Assembly: GCF_017355525.1 (NCBI RefSeq)
Contig: NZ_CP067395.1
Span: forward strand, 5,530,501 to 5,594,500
Direction: 5' to 3'
Length of the DNA: 64,000 nt
Source of the DNA: Lysobacter enzymogenes
GTDB lineage: Bacteria > Pseudomonadota > Gammaproteobacteria > Xanthomonadales > Xanthomonadaceae
The translations under genes and the position numbers were made by a program. Below are positions 60,023-64,000 of the stretch, piece by piece. Within the stretch, counting starts at the first letter, position 1. The number at the start of each line of letters is the position of its first letter. The notes beneath the pieces were generated by a model. That model worked only from the letters and a program-made list of their open reading frames with translations. It did not search any database and had not been told where the DNA came from.

Positions 60023-60126
60023 TGTCCACACAGGCTGTGGACAAGGCTGCGGACACACGCCATGGGATCGGGTTCCACGCCTTGTGCGGCGGGCGATTCG
60101 GCGAGTTGGCGATTTTTTGTCCAGAC
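60023..60126 (+). repeat. DnaA-box repeat, copy 5
   Basis: TGTCCACA (60023-60030) and TGTGGACAA (60036-60044). The stem-loop TGGGA-TCGGG-TTCCA includes a G-T type pair. The end TTTTTTGTCCAG is as in copies 1 and 2. Confidence 0.9.
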
Positions 60127-60318
60127 CAATCGAAGGGCGCAGCGGATGCAAGAAAGGACGCGCGATCGATCGTTGCTTGCGCCGGGACGGCGGGCTGTAG
60201 GCCGCGCTCTGAGAAGCCTCCGACCCCCGCAGCGTCGCTGCGGTACGAGCCGCAATCCAATTTCGATTGCGGTCCCGCACGCCACCGCGCCGCGGCGCAT
60301 TCGCCGTACCGCGCAAAC

Positions 60319-60343
60319 GAAAACGGCGGCCCGCAGGCCGCCG
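60319..60343 (-). terminator. Intrinsic terminator of the alkaline phosphatase gene
   Basis: On the minus strand CGGCGGCC pairs with GGCCGCCG over a four-base loop and runs into TTTT, 10 bases past the stop. Confidence 0.7.
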
Positions 60344-60353
60344 CTACCGCGCC

Positions 60354-62060
60354 TCAGCGCGCGCTCTTGAAGTCTTCGGGCTTGGGCAGGGTCACCGGAA
60401 TCTGGTTGCCGTCGCAATCGCCCTTGGCGCACAGCGAGGCGCGCAGCTTGGGCAGCGACTGCAGCATGAAGTGGTAGATCGTGTTCTGCTCGACGCTGCC
60501 GCGCACTGCCGCGCTGCCGGGGCCGCGCGCCCAGATGCCGACGTCGTCGCCGCCGTGGGTCTCGCTGCTGGTCGGCACCAGGGCCTCCTGCATGTAGTCC
60601 GGGGCTTCGGTATCGACCTTGGTCAGATCCGGACGGCCCTTCTCGATCTCCATCGTGCCGCTGACGGTGTGCGGGAAGGTGTGCGGCCCCTCGGGCTGCT
60701 GCGCGCTGGCGCCGGTGTAGCCCGGGCCGTTGCTGTAGTTGAGGGTGGTGTAGGGCTTGCCGAGCGCGTCGCGGGCGTAGTCGTTCGGGTCGCCGTCCTC
60801 GCCGCTGGTGCCGCGGACCTTGCCGAGCATCGGGTTGCCGCGGGTCGGGTAGCCGACGAAGCTCAGGGTGTGCGAGTGGTCGGCGGTGACCAGGATCAGG
60901 GTGTCGTCGGCCGAGGTCGCGCGGTTGGCGGCGTCGACGGCTTCGCTCAGGGCGATGGTGTCGGTCAGCGCGCGATACGCGTTGCCCATGTGGTGGGCGT
61001 GGTCGATGCGGCCGCCTTCGACCAGCAGCACGTAGCCGTTGGGATTGCGCTTGAGCCGCTCGATCGCGGCCAGGGTCATGTCCTTCAGCGACGGCTCGCC
61101 GGCGCCGTCCTGCGGGCGGTCGTGCTCGAACTGCATGTGGTCGGGTTCGAACAGGGCGAACAGCGGCTGGTCCTTCGGCGCCGCGGCGAGCTGCTTGGCG
61201 TTCCACACGTAGGCGCCGCCCGGGTGGCGCCGCTTCCAGGTCGCGATCAGGTCGCGGCCGTCCAGGCGCTGGCCGACCTTGTCGTCGTACTCGGGGTCGC
61301 GCTGCTCCACGGTCATGAAGTTGGCGCGGCCGCCGCCCATCAGCACGTCGGGGCCGGTGCCGTACGGGCTTTCGATCATCTGCCGGGCGATGTCGAGGCA
61401 GCCCTCGGCCTTGGCCTTCTCCGGCAGGTCCATGTCGTTTTCCCAGTTGCGGTCGGCCGAATGGCTGAAGGTCGCGCCCGGGGTGGCGTGGGTGACGCGG
61501 GTGGTGGTGACCACGCCGGTGGCCAGGCCGCTGCCGGCGGCGAGTTCCCACAGCGTCAGCATCGGCGCCTTGAGCGCTTGCGCGCAGTCGCCGCGCGCGC
61601 CCTTCTGGCCGATGCTGAGCACGCCGGCGCGGGTTTTGACGCCGGTGGCCATGGCGCTCATGGTGCCGGCCGAGTCGGGGGTCTGCGAATCGGTGTTGTA
61701 GGTCTTGCTCAGCGCGGTCGAGGGGAAGCGCTCCCAGCTCAGGCGGTTTTCTTCGCCCGGCGCGCCCTTGAGCTGGCCGGCGAGGATGCGCGCGGCGGCG
61801 ACCGTGGTCAGGCTCATGCCGTCGCCGACGAACAGGATCACGTTCTTGGCCTTGGCCGCCGGCGCGCCGCGCTGGGCGGCCTGGGCGGCGCCGTCGCGGT
61901 ACCACCAGGCCGGGGTCTCTTCCTGCGGGTGCTTGATCGTCGGCACGTCGATGACGACGCCGGCCGAGGGCGCGTCGGCGCGGGTGGCCGGCGCGGCGGC
62001 CGCGCAGGCGGTCAGCAGCGCGGGAACGAGGAGGACGGAAGCGCAACGCAGCTTGGACAT
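60354..62060 (-). CDS. Alkaline phosphatase lipoprotein
   Basis: A 568-residue PhoA-superfamily alkaline phosphatase. The N-terminus MSKLRCASVLLVPALLTAC is a lipoprotein signal. Catalytic marks are NVILFVGDGMSLTT (metal Asp), QTPDSAGTMSAMATGVKT (Ser nucleophile and metal site), VEGGRIDHAHHMGNA and TADHSHTL, with SETHGGDDVGIWARGPGS near the end. It would release phosphate from organic esters at the envelope. Lipid anchoring and the ~100-residue insert before the C-terminus differ from soluble E. coli PhoA. Confidence 0.92.
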   Translation of the reverse strand: MSKLRCASVLLVPALLTACAAAAPATRADAPSAGVVIDVPTIKHPQEETPAWWYRDGAAQAAQRGAPAAKAKNVILFVGDGMSLTTVAAARILAGQLKGAPGEENRLSWERFPSTALSKTYNTDSQTPDSAGTMSAMATGVKTRAGVLSIGQKGARGDCAQALKAPMLTLWELAAGSGLATGVVTTTRVTHATPGATFSHSADRNWENDMDLPEKAKAEGCLDIARQMIESPYGTGPDVLMGGGRANFMTVEQRDPEYDDKVGQRLDGRDLIATWKRRHPGGAYVWNAKQLAAAPKDQPLFALFEPDHMQFEHDRPQDGAGEPSLKDMTLAAIERLKRNPNGYVLLVEGGRIDHAHHMGNAYRALTDTIALSEAVDAANRATSADDTLILVTADHSHTLSFVGYPTRGNPMLGKVRGTSGEDGDPNDYARDALGKPYTTLNYSNGPGYTGASAQQPEGPHTFPHTVSGTMEIEKGRPDLTKVDTEAPDYMQEALVPTSSETHGGDDVGIWARGPGSAAVRGSVEQNTIYHFMLQSLPKLRASLCAKGDCDGNQIPVTLPKPEDFKSAR

Positions 62061-62213
62061 GGGCGGGCCGGGCGGTGGACTGACGAGCCGGCGATTATGC
62101 CTGGGGTGCGTGACGGCGAAAGGACCGCGGCGCGGCGCGGGTTTGCGGATCGTGGCCGGGTGGGGCGCGGGCGTTTGCAGGTTCGCGCCACTCCCGCATA
62201 CCGCATGGGCTAC

Positions 62214-62242
62214 CTGTAGGAGCGGCGCAAGCCGCGACCGCG
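62214..62242 (+). repeat. Single REP-like palindrome
   Basis: A forward copy of the TGTAGGAGCGGCGC family in the 381-base divergent gap 62061-62441. The gap otherwise holds a small inverted repeat at 62378 and the promoters of the phosphatase and ArsR genes. Confidence 0.85.
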
Positions 62243-62377
62243 AATCCGCACCAACGTCGCCACCCGCATCCGGATCGCCTTCTCCGCCCGTCGATCGACA
62301 GCGCCGCCAACGAATGGAGCAGCGCAGCTGAAGGAAAGGCGCAGACAGCCGCCGCCACCTTGAATCGAATCGCTGTA

Positions 62378-62394
62378 GTTCCAATATTCGGAAC
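62378..62394 (+). promoter_or_regulatory. Inverted repeat GTTCC-N7-GGAAC before the ArsR gene
   Basis: A perfect 5-bp inverted repeat with an A/T-rich centre (AATATTC), 48 bases before the ArsR gene. A candidate autoregulatory operator. Confidence 0.4.
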
Positions 62395-62441
62395 CACGAA
62401 AACAATAGCGGCCGCCCCCGGCTTGTAGCAAGCTTGCCCCC

Positions 62442-62870
62442 ATGAGACCCCTGCATCACCCCGCCACCGCCGACATCGAACTGACCGCGGTGCTGTACGC
62501 GCTGGCCGATCCGGTGCGCCTGAGCCTGGTGCGCGGCCTGAGCCGCGACAACCCGGTGTCGTGCATCCGCGTGTCCGAGGAAAAGCAGCTGGGGCTGCCG
62601 CGGGCGACGCTGTCGCGCCATTTCGACCTGCTGCGTTCGGCCGGGCTGGTGCATACGGTGAAATCCGGAACGCAGTATCTCAACACCTTGCGCTGCGACG
62701 ATCTGGAGCTGCGTTTCCCGGGCCTGCTGCGCGCGATCCTGTTCGCCGACGGCGCCAAGGCCGGCGCGCCCGAGGCGGCCAAACCCGCGCCGCGCGCGGC
62801 GTCCAAGCCGGCCGCGCCGGCCCGGCGCGCGGCCGCGGCGCCGGCGCGCGCAGGCCGGGCGCGCTCTTGA
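62442..62870 (+). CDS. ArsR-family winged-helix regulator with Ala-rich tail
   Basis: A 142-residue regulator. The N-terminal ~100 residues are an ArsR winged helix: VLYALADPVRLSLVRGLSRD, then QLGLPRATLSRHFDLLRSAGLVHTVKSGTQYLNTLR. The last ~40 residues are almost entirely Ala, Pro, Lys and Arg, a flexible basic tail. No classical metal-binding cysteine pair is present. It is divergent from the alkaline phosphatase gene, and a symporter gene follows downstream. Confidence 0.9.
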   Translation: MRPLHHPATADIELTAVLYALADPVRLSLVRGLSRDNPVSCIRVSEEKQLGLPRATLSRHFDLLRSAGLVHTVKSGTQYLNTLRCDDLELRFPGLLRAILFADGAKAGAPEAAKPAPRAASKPAAPARRAAAAPARAGRARS

Positions 62871-63063
62871 GCGCGGCCGAGGCGGGAGGCGATTTTGCCG
62901 ATGCCGCTCACAGTCATGACGTTTGGTTGCGCGCTTATGCACTTGGATCAGCCGGCGCGCCGGCCAAGCTGTTTATCGTGTCGTCCCCGCGTTCGCCCGC
63001 CCGCCGCCGCGCCGGCGCAGCGTCCGCCCCGTCCTTGACCGATCTTCGACCCGGATAGCCGCG

Positions 63064-64000
63064 ATGACCGCCTTGTTCTCCGCTTGGTTCCGCATTCCGT
63101 TCTGGCAACGCGTCGTCGCCGGCTTCGCGCTCGGCGCGCTGGCCGGCTGGGCGTTCGGGCCGGCGGCGGAAACCTGGTTCGGGCCGCTCGGCGATCTCTA
63201 CGTCACCCTGATCAAGATGATCGCGGTGCCGCTGGTGTTCTTCGCGGTCATCAACGCGGTCGCCTCGCTGCACGGGCAGAAGTCGATCGCCGCGCTCGGC
63301 GGCCGTACCTTCCTCTGGTTCGCGATCACCGCGGTGCTGGCGGTCGCGGTCGGCCTGGCGGTCGGCACGATCCTGCAACCCGGCGCCGGCGTGATCGGGC
63401 TGGCGATGGACTCGGCGTACAAGCCGCGCGACGTGCCCAGCGTGACCAAGGTGTTGCTCGACGTGGTGCCGAGCAATCCGTTCTACGCCCTGACCGGCAT
63501 CGGCACGACCAAGAACGCCGCCGGCGAAACCGTGCTCGCGGCCGGCAAGGGCTCGATCCTGCCGGTGATCTTCTTCGCCGGCCTGCTCGGCTTCGCGATG
63601 GTCAAGCTCGGCGAGAAAGTCGCCGGGGTGCGCAAGCTGGTCGGCGAGGCCAGCGAGCTGATGATCCAGGTCACCCGCTTCGTTCTCGAAGTGACCCCGA
63701 TCGGCACCTTCGGCCTGATCGCCGCTTTGGTCGGCGCCTACGGCTTCGAGAAGCTGCTGCCGCTCGGCAATTTCGTGCTCGCGCTGTACGTGGCCTGCGC
63801 GCTGCACATCGTCGTGGTCTACAGCGCGCTGTTGCTCGCCCACGGCCTCAACCCGCTGAAGTTCTTCCGCGGCGCCGCGCCGGGCATGCAGGTGGCGTTC
63901 GTCAGCTCGTCGAGCTTCGCCGCGATGCCGGTGGCGATGCGTTCGATCACCCACAACCTCGGCGTCAACAAGGACTACGCGGCGTTCGCCTCGCCGCTCG
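63064..64000 (+). CDS. Dicarboxylate/amino-acid:cation symporter (partial, runs off window)
   Basis: The first 312 residues of a DAACS (DctA/GltP) transporter; the 3' end lies beyond the window. Hydrophobic helices begin at FWQRVVAGFALGALAGWAFG, and the gate region is present as FVSSSSFAAMPVAMRS, corresponding to the SSSSAATLP-type reentrant loop. It would import C4-dicarboxylates, glutamate or aspartate with protons or sodium. The TA of an upstream TAG overlaps nothing; the ATG at 63064 is preceded by GATAGCCG rather than a good Shine-Dalgarno. Confidence 0.9.
   Translation, partial: MTALFSAWFRIPFWQRVVAGFALGALAGWAFGPAAETWFGPLGDLYVTLIKMIAVPLVFFAVINAVASLHGQKSIAALGGRTFLWFAITAVLAVAVGLAVGTILQPGAGVIGLAMDSAYKPRDVPSVTKVLLDVVPSNPFYALTGIGTTKNAAGETVLAAGKGSILPVIFFAGLLGFAMVKLGEKVAGVRKLVGEASELMIQVTRFVLEVTPIGTFGLIAALVGAYGFEKLLPLGNFVLALYVACALHIVVVYSALLLAHGLNPLKFFRGAAPGMQVAFVSSSSFAAMPVAMRSITHNLGVNKDYAAFASPL

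Noticed and set aside
59270..60126. CRISPR array
   Set aside because: Units are ~105 bases with 70-95-base intervals, the repeats are imperfect, and there are no cas genes.
59270..60126. Integron attC sites
   Set aside because: The inverted core words are TCCACA/TGTGGA rather than the RYYYAAC/GTTRRRY pair, the intervals are too short to be gene cassettes, and no integrase is present.
59085..60353. The chromosomal origin oriC
   Set aside because: No dnaA, dnaN, rpmH, gyrB or parAB genes are nearby and no A/T-rich unwinding region is present. The block is kept only as a DnaA-box-like array.
59148..60477. Small repeated proteins read through the DnaA-box array
   Set aside because: Several frames give similar phrases in each copy only because the DNA repeats. 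They lack starts, ribosome sites and a consistent frame between copies.

Overview
The window reads as chromosomal DNA of a very GC-rich gammaproteobacterium of the Xanthomonadaceae, most like Lysobacter. The indications are strong G/C third-position bias, two long TonB-dependent receptors, secreted or putative wall-degrading enzymes (a GH64 beta-1,3-glucanase and a GH75-like protein), and at least 22 intergenic copies of a REP-like palindrome built around TGTAGGAGCGGCGC. I see no rRNA, tRNA, phage, insertion sequence or CRISPR array. The genus is an inference from gene content.

Layout. 1-5.6 kb: the end of an MDR oxidoreductase, two overlapping GNAT acetyltransferases, a GH75-like gene, then a minus-strand pair of a radical SAM enzyme and a DNA-methylase/nucleotidyltransferase fusion. 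5.7-8.4 kb: a two-step nicotinamide-to-NAD salvage operon (NadM-Nudix, NadV). 8.6-13.4 kb: a conserved membrane protein, HEAT and S4 proteins, an enoyl reductase, MAPEG and GIY-YIG proteins. 13.4-17.4 kb: an ArsR regulator, an ECF sigma factor with a membrane partner, and a desaturase/SRPBCC operon that carries the same 18-bp site as the arsR promoter. 17.7-27.6 kb: GreB, DbpA, DoxX, GH64 glucanase, M1 peptidase, a TonB receptor and a TfoX-like protein. 27.7-37.6 kb: two LysR regulators beside likely targets, transporters, an aldo-keto reductase, and DUF72/VOC genes. 38-44.6 kb: a formate/molybdopterin operon (OFA transporter, FdhD, FdhF/YdeP-type oxidoreductase, small helical protein) facing a ModE-like regulator. 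45-58.5 kb: a DUF885 lipoprotein, the second TonB receptor with a long leader, a DUF4349 lipoprotein, SpeG, a peptidyl-prolyl isomerase, a PadR/sensor pair and an intracellular PHB depolymerase. 58.6-64 kb: a CopD/HemJ-like protein, a 1.27-kb gene-free block, alkaline phosphatase, another ArsR protein, and the start of a dicarboxylate symporter.

The most unusual element is the gene-free block at 59085-60353. It holds five regularly spaced copies of a ~105-bp repeat. Each copy carries two inverted DnaA-box-like nonamers five bases apart, a small stem-loop whose arms change in a largely compensatory way, and a T-rich TTTTTGTCCA-like end. A DnaA-titration locus or a family of structured RNA/DNA elements is the leading hypothesis. 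Second in interest is the radical SAM plus methylase-nucleotidyltransferase pair. Third is the shared operator linking the ArsR gene to the desaturase operon.
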